The notes beneath the pieces were generated by a model that had not been told where the DNA came from, ran no database searches, and saw only the letters and a list, made by a program, of their open reading frames with translations. The translations under genes were made by a program, and so were the position numbers. From Corticium candelabrum (lineage: Eukaryota; Porifera; Homoscleromorpha; Homosclerophorida; Plakinidae), in contig NC_085098.1 in NCBI RefSeq assembly GCF_963422355.1, positions 3,522,632 to 3,586,631 of the forward strand: a stretch of 64,000 nt of DNA, written 5' to 3'. This document shows positions 22,659-34,434 of the stretch, piece after piece (the stretch's first letter is position 1; each line of letters opens with the position of its first letter).

Positions 22659-23279
22659 TCAAAAGTACTGTTGCAAGGCAGGGTCCTTTTCGCCTTGTTC
22701 AATTCTCACGTAAATTGCTGGTCTGTTGTTCCCATCTTTGTAGATCTGTTTAGGATTCTGGTTCACCAGATCGAAGTTGGCCTTATCGAGAGGCTCCACC
22801 AAACGCTTGAAGTTTCCAGAACGAGCATAAAAGCTCTCTTCAAATACATCCTTGTCTATGAGACCTTTATCGAGCAGCATGTATGCATTTTTGAAAAAAT
22901 TTGTGGTCACTTGACGACAGTGATCAACAGCCCTCACTTCTTCTGACAGCTTTTGACCCACAGATCTTTTTTCATGAGCCCAATCTTTAGCAATGGATTC
23001 TCTATCTGGTCTCAGACGTTCATTTAGTGGCTTTTTGTCAGCATCGTCTTTACGACGTTGTCTGTCTTGGTAAAAATAGCCGATTTCTGACATGCACTTG
23101 CCAACGCTCGTGTACTCTTTATACAGACTTGACATTTGAGCTGCTCTGCTGTGACTGCGAGCTTCACTTTTCACAGCCTCTGCTGTCCTCATCGTTCCAA
23201 TAGCAGCTACGACTGCAGCAATAGCTGTTGTCCCACCAAAGACAAGTTTCAATGTTTCATTTGATCTTTGGCCACCACG
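22659..23279 (-). CDS. Paralogue D of the small membrane-anchored protein family (last exon)
   Basis: Intact exon from an acceptor (CAG then CGT) at 23,279 to a stop at 22,659, about 206 residues. Order: RGGQRSNETLKL, a hydrophobic stretch (FGGTTAIAAVVAAIGTM), a helical region (RAAQMSSLYKEYTSVGKCMSEIGYFYQDRQRRK), a basic linker, then VTTNFFKNAYMLLDKGLIDKDVF, SGNFKRLVEPLDKANF and RPAIYVRIEQG. The acceptor position and phase equal those of A and B, so the family shares one gene structure with a missing upstream exon. D and C form a subgroup distinct from A and B, meaning the ancestral unit already held two members. Function unknown; a single-pass or hairpin membrane protein is inferred. Confidence 0.6.
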   Translation of the reverse strand, partial: RGGQRSNETLKLVFGGTTAIAAVVAAIGTMRTAEAVKSEARSHSRAAQMSSLYKEYTSVGKCMSEIGYFYQDRQRRKDDADKKPLNERLRPDRESIAKDWAHEKRSVGQKLSEEVRAVDHCRQVTTNFFKNAYMLLDKGLIDKDVFEESFYARSGNFKRLVEPLDKANFDLVNQNPKQIYKDGNNRPAIYVRIEQGEKDPALQQYF

Positions 23280-24841
23280 CTGCAACCAACATCAGAAAAC
23301 AATATTGATGGTATCTAATAATATAATAAACACTTCACACTTGACCACTAAGTTACTACCCAATGTTTCTTATCAAAGATAAATAATCAGCTTACAAAAT
23401 AGAATGTGTGTGTGTGTGTGTAGACATGTATTCTCAATACAGTAATATATATATAACACAGACAATCCAGTTCAATACTTACTTCATAGATATTTACAGT
23501 AACTACTACTGTAATTGCTCTTAAACCTCACAAAATCACATAAGGAGATAGCATAGGTAAGATATAGCAAAAAATGTTAGATAGAATGTTAGTCAGAGTT
23601 CATTAAATTAAGAAAAATTAAAAATGCAACAACATTTTTCTTACTGCAAACAGATTTTAATTAAATGCTACAATTTGATACATGTAATCCTATTTACAGC
23701 TCAATTTATAGTACCGACACTAACTCTCACACTCGACCTTGCGGCTTCCAGTATGGCATCGCATGTAGGTACAGTATCATACAATACAGCCAAGCCAGAC
23801 CTCGTTATTCCGACCACATTGTTCAACTGATTTCTGTAGGAATATCGGTAACAAATACAGTGACCATGGATATTGGTTCACGCATACCTTCATCAGAAAG
23901 TGAGGGTGTCGGACTATTGGGTGTCGGCATAATGAGGTCTGACTGTATTGTATTGCAGGACTATTTCACACACATCTAGACTGATCTACAGTAGAATTAA
24001 TTATAAATTACCAATTAATAAATTAGGGTCCAATGCATGTAAAAATCACACTTCTAACATACACAATATATTTTGCCCCTGCCACACGCAATCTATTTGC
24101 TTTGTTTTCCAATCAATAATACTAATAGTCATGCAGTACAAATTTGCCTGCCAAAAGTCCTGCTACAATGTCACATACATCTTGCTTGCTCAAATAAAAC
24201 TAAAATTACATTATATTAGATTATATTGCATTAGACAAGTTGTAATCTACTGTGTTGACCTCCGTTCCAAACAGTCTTGAGCTTCTAGTGAGAGCTGAAG
24301 CTCCAAACTTTCGTGATGTTAAAGGTATAGCTACAGATATCAAAGAAAGGCACTTAAACCTTACAAATTTCGTGCTATACTCATGCACAAAGGTCACCTC
24401 CAGTCGCAAACATGAGTTTTGATCAGCGTGTGCAGCCCTTCTAACGCGCGTTAAGAAAGACTAGTATGGGCCACTGGGTCAAGACTAGAAGCTAAATTAT
24501 GGAGTATAGCCGCGCCTGTTTATTGCCAATTATTATTTACCAACGTTAATTACCAATATTACTTTAATAATAGTTATTAGAATGTAAAGTATTAACAAAA
24601 AATTAATATTAATTAATTGTCATTTATCAGTGTATCATGTTGCTTTGGCTATAGGTAGCATTATGAAAGAGACTCATACTGTATGTATGACCAAATTTGT
24701 AGCCACACTTTATTTTCAATTTCTTAGTTAATTAATAAATGAAGTGGAATATCACTAACCAAATAATTAAATGTATTGCAGCTGTTATACTGTACACAAA
24801 TGCATGCATACGTACATTGTAAAGTACAAAGAGGTAAAACA
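23280..24841. other. Spacer upstream of paralogue D
   Basis: Contains a short (GT)n run at about 23,405-23,421, a pogo-like MITE at 23,787-23,945, and AT-rich DNA shared with copy 1 from 24,266. The first exon of paralogue D may lie here but was not identified. Confidence 0.5.
23787..23945. mobile_element. Pogo/Tigger-like MITE
   Basis: Ends resemble CAGTCAGACCTCGTTATT at the left (with an internal small insertion) and its complement GAGGTCTGACTG at the right, flanked by TA on both sides. The internal part matches the right half of the element at 38,229-38,800. Confidence 0.65.
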
Positions 24842-25666
24842 TTAGTCAACGTTTTCGTCACTAACGGTTTCTTCTAGGTTGCTCATATTGATAGTATTGC
24901 CGTGTATTGCACTGTTGTCTGCCTGTTGTGATGCCGTTCCACGGCTAGAGTCGTCATCTTCATGACTGTCCTCTTGTTCCCGTCGTCTCTCCGTCTCGGC
25001 TTGTCTCCGGGCGTCGCGCAATCGTCTCTCTCTACGTAAGCGACGTAGGTCTCGACGATGCTGCCACATGATAACCCGATTATGACAAGCAATTCCAATA
25101 ACCAAAATGGCAAACACCGAGATGACAACCAATCCAATGCAACAGACTGCCACAATAAAGCCGATCAGAGCAGCATCGGCCTCGATCTTTGTATTGTCGG
25201 CTCGGTAGCTGATCAAGTCCGACGAGCGTTGAACAGGCTCGATCCTTGATAGAAAACACGTACTCTCACTCTCTATCACTATCAACGTGTCGCACTGATC
25301 CGATCGTGTGCGTGTATTGCAGACACACATGTCTCGACCCATCGTCCCATTTCTCAAACAGAGTCCCGTCTCTGGGCATCTCGTCGATGTCTTAGTTGGA
25401 CAACCGATGAGACTGGTAGGTACACAAGTGTCGATCTCGCTATTGTATCTAGTATCGACCGGGCAGTCAGTGCAAATCAGATCTCTGTATGCTGAGCAGC
25501 CACACTGTAGGATGGGAGAGGTGGGAGGACACCCGCGGCTACACTGAGAACAGCGCTGAATTGTCTTATTGAAATAAAAGCCCTCGTTACAAATAAAGTC
25601 CACGTCTGGAACGCTTTGACAGAACGTGATCAGAACAATTTTTACCAACAGGATTCGAAATGTCGT
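24842..25666 (-). CDS. TNFR-like cysteine-rich transmembrane protein (last exon)
   Basis: Exon from an acceptor with a pyrimidine tract (AG at 25,667) to TAA at 24,842, about 274 residues. It opens with a hydrophobic signal-like stretch (ILLVKIVLITF), so the start codon is in the exon upstream. Next are about 16 cysteines: CNEGFYFN, CSQCSRGCPP, LQCGC, ICTDCP, followed by an EGF-like run (CPETGLCLRNG, CVCNTR). The spacing fits a TNF-receptor/NGFR-type cysteine-rich repeat. One transmembrane segment follows (ALIGFIVAVCCIGLVVISVF, continuing to VIGIACHN), then a strongly basic cytoplasmic stretch (RRDLRRLRRERRLRDARRQ) and an acidic, serine-rich tail. No death domain is seen. Likely a type I surface receptor; the ligand is unknown. 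A decayed copy lies at 10,566-11,389. Confidence 0.65.
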   Translation of the reverse strand, partial: TTFRILLVKIVLITFCQSVPDVDFICNEGFYFNKTIQRCSQCSRGCPPTSPILQCGCSAYRDLICTDCPVDTRYNSEIDTCVPTSLIGCPTKTSTRCPETGLCLRNGTMGRDMCVCNTRTRSDQCDTLIVIESESTCFLSRIEPVQRSSDLISYRADNTKIEADAALIGFIVAVCCIGLVVISVFAILVIGIACHNRVIMWQHRRDLRRLRRERRLRDARRQAETERRREQEDSHEDDDSSRGTASQQADNSAIHGNTINMSNLEETVSDENVD

Positions 25667-25835
25667 CTGCGAGGGGAAAGGAACAAACGAGTCAATGACA
25701 GAAATACAATACCTTTGAAGTCTGTTGAATTACTCTACCTTGTCCATAACTGCTAATCCATGTATCGGCTACAGTCTCCTCTCTGTGAACAAATTAGGTA
25801 GAGAAGAGTCGTAGGCTACGTAATACACGAAATCA

Positions 25836-27696
25836 CTTTTAGCACGCCCAACAACAGGGTCCCGGATAATTGAACCTTTTAGTGGCCCGTATGCTGAGAA
25901 CGTTGGCGGCATTTGCAGCTTTTTGTGGTGTACGTTTCGTCGGCTGAATGGAACTTATGGTTTATACTTGGATAAATATTACTGACACGAGTGCGTATTC
26001 TGCACAATGCCTTCCTAAATCCTCAAAAACAACACAATGTTTTCTTTTATTCGTTAGGGTTACCATTTCCGTGGTGATGAGGAAAATTGTGGCCCCAGAC
26101 AAAAGAGAATGGTAATTATTTATTATTATATAATAGTTATCAGTTTGACAACAAGGTTTTCAGAGCTCGATTACTTTGCTGATAAATATTATGCACTTAC
26201 CATTTATTATTAAAAATTGGTTTTTGTATGAATTTTGAAAAAGTATGTGCAGGTTATGCTAATTAATTAATTGACCAAGAATTAGGGCAAAGAAACAGTT
26301 CATAACATACTCATTTGATGAAACTCTTGATATACAGTACCATCAAGAATTTCAATTAATATTATTATTAATTAAGCTTGCAACTGGAAATGAGCAAACC
26401 CATTGCTACTTTACTGTGACAGTCTTGCTTCACACTGGTAAAGGCAGACAGACGGTGGTTTCAACCTAATGAAGTACCAATATGTTGAAGACACTACAAG
26501 GCATGGTCTAGATAAGATAAAAATGGCTACTTGCTTTTGATAAGGGACCAACAGAAACATTTTTGAAACTTTGGCTAAGATCATGTATTCGGTTTAAAAC
26601 AGTATATATTGTATTTGGCTATTCTATACTTCAATTTTGGCATTAAAAAGAAATTTACCATATTTATTATCAACAACATTGGCCTCTAAGTGCCCCTTGT
26701 AGCCACGATTTGGAGCCACTTTGTCAAATTTGACTGATTCTTATACACTTATAGTACAAAGCAGGTTTAAGCTTTCCCACTGTGTTTTCTGTAGGCATGT
26801 ATCTACAGTGCATGTATCTACAGTAACAAGGATTGTAACAAGGATGTAGAAACGATACAATATGGAAACTAACTAGTTGTTGTGACTCTGGTAAGTACAT
26901 CGTTGAGTTAATACCTATGCACATGTACAGTGCCAGGTACTGAGATGTTTGTGAAACGATTGTGCCGATTGTGCGTCTGAGCACACCCAACTTTTCTTAA
27001 ATTAATCACAGGAGTAGGAACTGTGAAACCTGCGGGCCAATAGTCTGGCATAATAAGCAGATAGTGAGAGGAGGAGAGTGGTTTGCTATGTGAGATTAGT
27101 GTGGCAAGGCTAGTCTCGTGCAGCCATGCAGCCTATCCCCTTTTCAACATTCTCCCCTTTTTGAATTTCTTTCCCCTGCCAAAAAGGGAGGGGATTTTTA
27201 GTAGTCTTTTTTTCCTTACTGCACCTCCAAATTGAACATAAAGCATAACTTTTTTGCACAAGATTATAATGTTTAGTGGCCCTACAACCTTCAAATGTTT
27301 TACATCTATGTTAACTACAGAAATTTACTTTAATAGAAAACAGACTTCTCAACAAATCCTGTGGTATGCATGGGCTTACTTGTATTGCTGGAAAGGTCTG
27401 GCCTGCTGAGGCATGCAATGTAACTTTTGTCAACATTCTTACACAAACACGTCAAGTGCAACCATACCACTACTATATATTAACTAGCAGGACCCGCCCT
27501 ATGGGTGGTGTGTTTGATAAATTTGCATGCAGCACAATGTATTGCATTCAATGGAATAAAACAATATGGTTTTAGTAGACAGTGCCATCCACATGCCTTC
27601 TATTGTGACCACAACCTGTTGCATCATTAGGAACTGATGATGTAATAATACATGTGGTTTCTATATCTATTGCAATAGCCATTCGTGTATTGAATT
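25836..27696. other. Intergenic, no gene recognised
   Basis: AT-rich unique DNA. Near 27,085-27,130 a short sequence (CTAGTCTCGTGCAGCC) resembles the TIR start of the MULE-like element at 15,937, perhaps a relic end. No coding exon supported. Confidence 0.5.
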
Positions 27697-27702
27697 TTTA
27701 TT
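27697..27702 (-). promoter_or_regulatory. Poly(A) signal of TRP channel gene
   Basis: AATAAA on the minus strand, about 90 bases beyond the stop codon at 27,792. Confidence 0.6.
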
Positions 27703-27791
27703 CTTCTCCATATTTGCAGTGGTAGGAATCACATTTCGTGCAGTCTAAGTTACTAGAATAAAAATATGTTTTCATTTAGTTCATAGCCGCT

Positions 27792-30700
27792 CTACACAGG
27801 TACAGGAGTTTTTCTTATTTCTGTCATGAGCAATTGCATCTTGACCTTGTTTATATCTTCCGATAGCTTTTCCAAGTACATCTGCATGTGCTCGACTGTG
27901 TGACTAATATCTTGTCCTGTTGAGAGTGTGAACACATCTGAGTCAAGTTGGTCTGTTGAGCACCCACTGTCAGAACTCGTCGTGTTTCTACTGTAAGCTG
28001 CTCGAGACTCCCTCTTTATAGATTGTATCTCCTATAGAAAGTGAAGTAAATAAATAAACAAATAAATAAATAAATAAACAAATAAATAAACAAACAAACA
28101 AACAAACAAATAAATAACAAATAAATAAATAACAAATAAATAAATAAAAAATAAATAATTAATTAAACAAATAAATAAACAAATAAATAAACAAATAAAT
28201 AAACAAATAAATAAACAAATAAATAAACAAATAATAAACAAATAAATAAACAAATAAATAAACAAATAACAAACAAATAAACAAACAAATAAATAAATAA
28301 ATAGAAAATAAATAAATAATTAAACAAACAAATAAAAAAATAAATAAACAAATAAATAAACAAATAAAAAAAATAAACAAATAAATAAACAAATAAATAA
28401 ATAAATAAATACATAAATAAATAAATATGTAAACAAATAAATAAATAAATAAATATGTAAACAAATAAATAAATAAATAAAGTAGAAAGGCAGTAATGCA
28501 TAGTGGCAACTAAGGTAGTCAGCCAGTTTACTGTATGTTCATAGTCAATGAAGGTCATGCATATTGTTGGTTCGATATTTTAGTATATAAAGTACAGACT
28601 GTAGGTACCTGAATTAGTTTGTCTTGTAGACGTTCTAGTTTCTTCTTAGTGACTGGTTCTGATTGCTTCCTTTTTTTGATTTCTGACTGGTATGCTTCCC
28701 ACAGAGATAGATTGCTGTTGATACTTGATGCAAGGGGATCATCACTTACTTCGCTTTCGATGTTATGAATTTTCTATAACATAAAATGTTTATTACAAAG
28801 CTGATATAAACCTGTTGTGTGATCTGTGTCCTTGTTGCATTTTCCCTGTTAGATTTAATTTATATTTATTGCGTTTGCCATTTATTTATTAGCAATGCAA
28901 ATCATGATGTCGTATGTTTGTCTGCAGGCTTGTAAACTGTTGTTTGTATTACTTTTTATGATCACGTTGATTTAAGTAAAACTATCTAAAAAATTTAGAA
29001 CAAAACGTTTAGAAGTGTTAGAGAACTGAAGTTTGTAGTTTGCAGTTTCATAGTTTATAAGAAATAAAACAACCTGTTAGTGTATTGGCTTGTCATTTAC
29101 TGCACTTAATTACCCTATTGCTCCTAATGTTCTTCAAGACTAATTCTTTCGAGACTCCAAAATAATTTAGAATTTTTTATGAATCCTAATTTCTTTGAGA
29201 TTTTAATGTGCAATATTAGTAATTTTCTGATTTAAAATTATTTGTGTATTTATTCTCTCAACTGATTCCATTCTCTAAACATTTCTAGTTGGCATCTTGA
29301 GCTGCACATGTCCGTCCAGTGGCCATTTTTGACAATGTTTCATATGCGCACACAAAAACCAAAAACCCAGACAACCAGCAATTTTCAAAACCAGAATATT
29401 AGTTTTCTTTTATCCTATTAGTTTTTAAGGCAAAATTTTTGAAAAGATTATTACTCGAAAAACATTAGGAGCATTAGGGTATTTAGGTTAGTGATCAAGT
29501 GTAACCTATAGAAAACAATCCAGGTCTAACAACTGAGCATGGCTGTATGCTGTTAACTAATGTTTTTACTGCGTGCAGTTATGTTCATCTGCAGTCACAG
29601 TTTTATATTGTCTCTGTATTTCATCATCTGTCTGTTGTTTGTAAACTCGCTGCGTATGTTGTATCTTACTCTTGTACAGTGACATAGTGGACATAACGTT
29701 ATCAAGTATCCCAAAGTCATTGCTACGTAATACGGAATGTTGAATGGTGGTTGTACGGATGGTACTGTTACTGTCTCCCAGATCACTTCTGCCTGTGTGA
29801 ACTTCCACTCCAAGTCAGCGTTGTCCTATGAAGCAGCAACGGTTAGTAATTTGCTTAATACCAAAAAGTATCATTCAATTGATTATACTTGAACTTTATC
29901 AAAGATGTTTGTGATCATGGCAACCTTAAAAACAAAAATAAAGCATTTTGTATGTATGTATGTATGCAATATATTGGTTAGCTGTGTACCAGCATATTAG
30001 TGAGTATAATGATTGCTGATACGAGCCACATGGCAAGAAGAAATTGCCCTATAGTTGTCTCGATTTTGTTGTATGACTTGTAGTCGTCTGTCTCAATCAA
30101 GCCAAATGTAGCCCACACGAGGTTAACAGCAGACTTGATAACACTGAACACATTTATTGAAATTGATTTCAACATAGCAACATATGGGTGCGTACACAGA
30201 AAAGCATAATTTCATTAACAACATCAATTAGGTAATAATCAAAATTAACAATTTTATAGATATACATACATATTAAAGGGTTGATACAACAGTGAAGCAT
30301 ATGACATTGTCAATTCAAGAAAAGTCAAGGATGAATGAGCATTGGTGTTTTTAGAAAAAAATTACACAATTTTTCTTACAAAATATTTATAGTGAAAGGG
30401 ACTTTACATTGTGAAATGTCTGATAATGTGGTGGTTTATGAGCAACTTGATTGTTGTTTACTATGTTGTGATAGGTAGCAGACATACATGTACCTACATA
30501 CTGTACTACCTGTACTTTGCATGCATACAGATACCAGTATGCACACATTTTATTGAGCACAAATGCCCACACGGCTTATAAATAAAAAAATTAATAAATA
30601 AACAAATACTCGTGGTAAATAATAAATGTGTAGATACATATATGTAATGAATACTAAGTAAACTATATAATAAATAATTAGTAAATTGTATAATGAATAC

Positions 30701-30878
30701 TAAATTATTTTTAGCAGTTAAATGTCGTTTATCATATTTTCTTAAATTATCTAATAAATTATGGTATACATAATTGCAAACAGTGACAATGAAAAACAAT
30801 ACTTTGATAATTTTGTTTGCTAAAAGCATGACTCTTTGATTGAGAGCTCATTTTCTGTTGCTGGATAGATTTTTGTAG

Positions 30879-30957
<79 letters not shown>

Positions 30958-32822
30958 CGTGCATCTAAAATATCTTGATAATTTTTAATAAATCTGCACT
31001 AATACGAGTTATACATAGATATCATATGTATGTACGTGCACTTCCTACATACATGCATCATACACATTACATTATATTATGTCTACTTACTCAGCTGCAA
31101 CAGCAGGTCGTAGAGGTGGGTCAGCTAATTCCATTGCATACTGTATGCATCCAGTAATCGCAGCAGGCGGACTTAGTGCGTTCTGTATAAATGGCTTTGT
31201 TGTATTGGATTGATGTAAGCAGTCGTGGACAATATCAAGACTTAGACTATACGAGTTTGCTGCATAGACGTTCGTCAGTGCGACAGCAAATGCGATGAGA
31301 AAGACAAGTAGAATGAAAATGAATGATGTAGTGGCTGCGGTGATTTTTCTGAATGAAGTCAAAATCGGTCCAATGCTGTAAATGATTTGAAGATATCCAA
31401 GAACACGAAGAACAGCCAATAGGCTGCCCAGAGCATAGGCAAGGGAGGCCACTCGGTGACTCAGAGATATCGAATCAATTGTATCTCTGAGGTCGGTATC
31501 ATGATAGACAATCTTGTTATGAAATCTGATTGTGTAGTTGATAGCAAATAACACAATCACGGATATATCCATTAGATTCTTGACTTTGCAAAAGTAGGTG
31601 GCTGGTCCACTGCTCGTTAGCTTACACACTCCATTGAGCAGAAATCCGGCTAGGAAAACAGTCATAACATAATCCGATACAAGAAAGTGTCGAGGATCAC
31701 GAAGTCCAGCTGTGCTGACCGAGTCATACATTATGACAGACACAAAGGCTAAATACACGAGTGTCGTAGTCGCGTATCTAGCAATGGAAGGAGTACACAC
31801 GAACAGTCGTCTCCATACTAGTTTCCGAAAATCTCTACCATACAGCACTGCTGCAATGGGGATAACAAACGGTGCTAGTGTCAGCTTGATACAATACACT
31901 GATATCAGCCAGATAGCATAAAGAAGGGTTTGAAATGAGAAGCTCCTTGACCCGCACCACTGCAGAGCTAAATAATCCTGCATTTTTGTATGTCCAATCA
32001 CCTGTATGTACAAGCATCATTACATACTGCACTGAGAGAATTGTATGAGCTGATATATGAGATATACCTTTTTCTGATTTTTGTCTAAGGCAGTAGCTAG
32101 TAGCTTGTCTGTTATTATTAGAGGTTGTTGAGTGTGATTGGTGGCTGCATCGAGCATTGTTACTGCTATGTCTTCCATCTCGTCTCTGAAATTGTAGTAC
32201 AAAACGGCTTTCATGGGGTTAAAACGTGCAAGATTACAAAAGATGCCACTCAACGTCATGGCGGTTACAATTGGATCGGGAGATTCGAATATGACGTCTG
32301 TGCTACACAGCGTTGACAGATGACTTGCATCGATACCCAGTTGATGGAGCTTCTTAGAGCTGGGCAAGACTGCACCCGATCTGACAAGTGAGATGATGTT
32401 TGATTTATCGTTGATCTTTAGAGATATGAGCAATGGCGTTTCGTGGTGTTTGTTCAATAGATTGACTTTGGCTCCGAACTGTATGAGCATGTCGATACAA
32501 GAGGAGTTAGTAGGTGACAAAACGTAGCTGCAATAGTGGAGTGGTGTATTGCCACTTTGATCTGTTGCGTTGGGATCCAGTCCTAGTTCATGTGCTATTT
32601 GTAACATTTCTAATGATTGATTAGATGCCGCGACATGCATCAGTGTTGCTTGCCTTTGGTCACGAACCTCAACGTTGACATTGTGTGTCAACATTATTTG
32701 AACTTTCTTTATTGTTTCTCTAGAAGATCCGGCTGCTGCGAGAAGTGCGAAATTGTATGGAGTGTTTCTACTCTTTGTTTGAGGAAAGAGTTTCAGAACT
32801 GCCTGCAAAAGCAATGAGTGAG

Positions 32823-32895
<73 letters not shown>

Positions 32896-33343
32896 TCTGT
32901 CTGTCTGTCGAAGTTGTCTAAGTGCAATTTTGATGATTTTCTGTATGGTAAAGACGTTCAACATTTCGTTCATTGACTGTTATTGTTATGCATACATAAA
33001 GTTAGCGATTGTTATTGGTAGAGTAAGAGTTCTAATATAACAATCTGTCTGTCTGTCTGTCTGTCTCTGTCTGTCTGTCTGTCTGTCTGTCAATAGTATT
33101 ATATTTTCATAAATCAGAACTATTACAGGCTAAATCAAACTAAGCAAAGCACGATACACTACAGTTGACCCTAGCAGGGTCTTACAATGATAACTAGTGA
33201 ACAAAAAACTGAACAGTGTCTGTCTGTCTTCTTGATAACGTGGATGGACATCACAACGTGCACGGCCACCATAGGAGACGCCTAGTGTCTGTCTGTCTGT
33301 GTCTGTCTGTCTGTCTGTCTGTCTGTGCCTGTCTGTCTGTGCC

Positions 33344-33374
<31 letters not shown>

Positions 33375-33411
33375 TTTCTTTCTGTCTGTTTGTCTGTCTG
33401 TCTGTTTTCTT

Positions 33412-33452
<41 letters not shown>

Positions 33453-33489
33453 ATCTGTCTGTCTGTCTGTCTGTCTGCCTGCCTGCCTG

Positions 33490-33585
<96 letters not shown>

Positions 33586-34434
33586 CTCGAGAGCTAGTGC
33601 CGAACCATCAGATGCTGCATATTTCAACATAGATATCTTGTTCCTACTGATCACATCAGGCTGACATTGCTTCACCACATCTAGCAGTTCCTTTACGTCA
33701 GTATGTCGTTCAAGAAGTAGCTTCAAAGCATCCGGACAATCACATTTACCAGTAGACTGATTACGTACCTCAAGATCACAACCCAATTCCAGCAGAATGG
33801 TGAGAAACTGTGGATCGACGGAGCATTGAGTAGATAGCTGCAATAGTTGAGACACCGAATTACAAAGTATACAAATCGATGACCTAATGTTGCTCTACCA
33901 CGTGACATAGTACAGTTTGTCCCATGTTGTCGGGTTTGTTCACATTTTTAGTCTTTCGACCAATGACTAAAATCATCTGAACTGGTGCCTTGTGTTTCAC
34001 AGCAGCATAGAATAGTGTCTCTCCCATCTCGTTCACTGAGTCCAAGTCTATCCCTGAGTGCAGAAGGTCTCGAACAGCTTGAGGTTGAAACACATAATAT
34101 GAGTACATCAGCTAACATTAAGGTAGGACGCAAAGTTTAATTTGATTAGTTAACCTTGAGTGACAGCGCGCTTTTGGTCGTTTTTGTTGCCTGTTCTACT
34201 GAGCAGTGACAACATGTGAGTCAACTTGTGTCCCGTCCATGTTTGGTAAGGTTGTGGAGCTGGCCTTTGTCTCATTGCTTGCAACTCTTGCATGTACAAA
34301 GCTTCATTCTCGAGTAGGGACGCTTTAGAGTTGTCGTCTAGCACTTGTGTCGATTGGCCTGCAAGAGAGCATTTGTTTCTGGCGGAACGGTCCGGTCTGT
34401 TGTCGTCATCGTTGTCTTTCAGTCGCTCTGTCAT
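27792..34434 (-). CDS. TRPC-like cation channel with ankyrin repeats
   Basis: Ten exons read by splice consensus: 34,434-34,155; 34,077-33,899; 33,837-33,586; 32,802-32,068; 32,001-31,091; 30,143-29,990; 29,924-29,895; 29,825-29,670; 28,773-28,609; 28,031-27,792. Phases agree at every junction, giving about 1,033 residues. ATG is at 34,434. Residues 94-480 hold ankyrin-type repeats ([18 protein letters not shown]). Residues 483-840 form the channel domain with six hydrophobic segments, a pore block VWATFGLIE and an S6 of [18 protein letters not shown]. Next comes ADLEWKFTQ, equivalent to the EWKFAR TRP box, then QPPFNI, typical of TRPC proteins. The C-terminus is a likely coiled coil ([15 protein letters not shown]). 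It should be a plasma-membrane non-selective cation channel gated downstream of phospholipase C (family knowledge). The exon 2 donor and exon 8 end are the least certain limits. Confidence 0.85.
28045..28482. repeat. (TAAA/CAAA)n low-complexity tract
   Basis: About 440 bases of alternating AAAT and AAAC units in the last intron of the channel gene, with TATGTAAACAAA variants at the right end. Confidence 0.9.
30881..30954. repeat. (GT)n microsatellite
   Basis: About 37 dinucleotide units in the intron between channel exons 5 and 6. Confidence 0.95.
32824..32909. repeat. (GT)n with (CTGT)n end
   Basis: About 34 GT units then four TCTG units. On the coding strand this is a CA run ending about 20 bases before the exon 4 acceptor. 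Confidence 0.95.
33042..33091. repeat. (CTGT)n microsatellite
   Basis: CTGT tract with one short interruption, in channel intron 3; complement of the CAGA tracts elsewhere in the window. Confidence 0.9.
33286..33581. repeat. Compound (CTGT)n-(CCTG)n-(GT)n tract
   Basis: About 205 bases of CTGT units with TTTCT interruptions, a short CCTG block, then about 44 GT units. On the coding strand it begins four bases inside intron 3 (GTAAC then (AC)n). Confidence 0.95.

Larger units (their letters stand above)
13298..25835. repeat. Segmental duplication, copy 2
   Basis: Second copy of 965-11,561, in direct orientation. It carries two insertions absent from copy 1: 15,937-16,695 and 17,489-22,447. 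It retains the 1.35 kb lost from copy 1 (about 22,919-24,264). Similarity stops at 25,835. Confidence 0.9.

Noticed and set aside
28032-28558. Long hydrophobic Tyr/Leu/Phe-rich frames as membrane proteins
   Set aside because: They are translations of the (TAAA/CAAA)n tract.
32825-33664. Cys-Val and Cys-Leu-Ser-Val repeat proteins
   Set aside because: Translations of (GT)n and (CTGT)n in a TRP channel intron; the same applies to other Cys-Val or His-Thr frames in the window.
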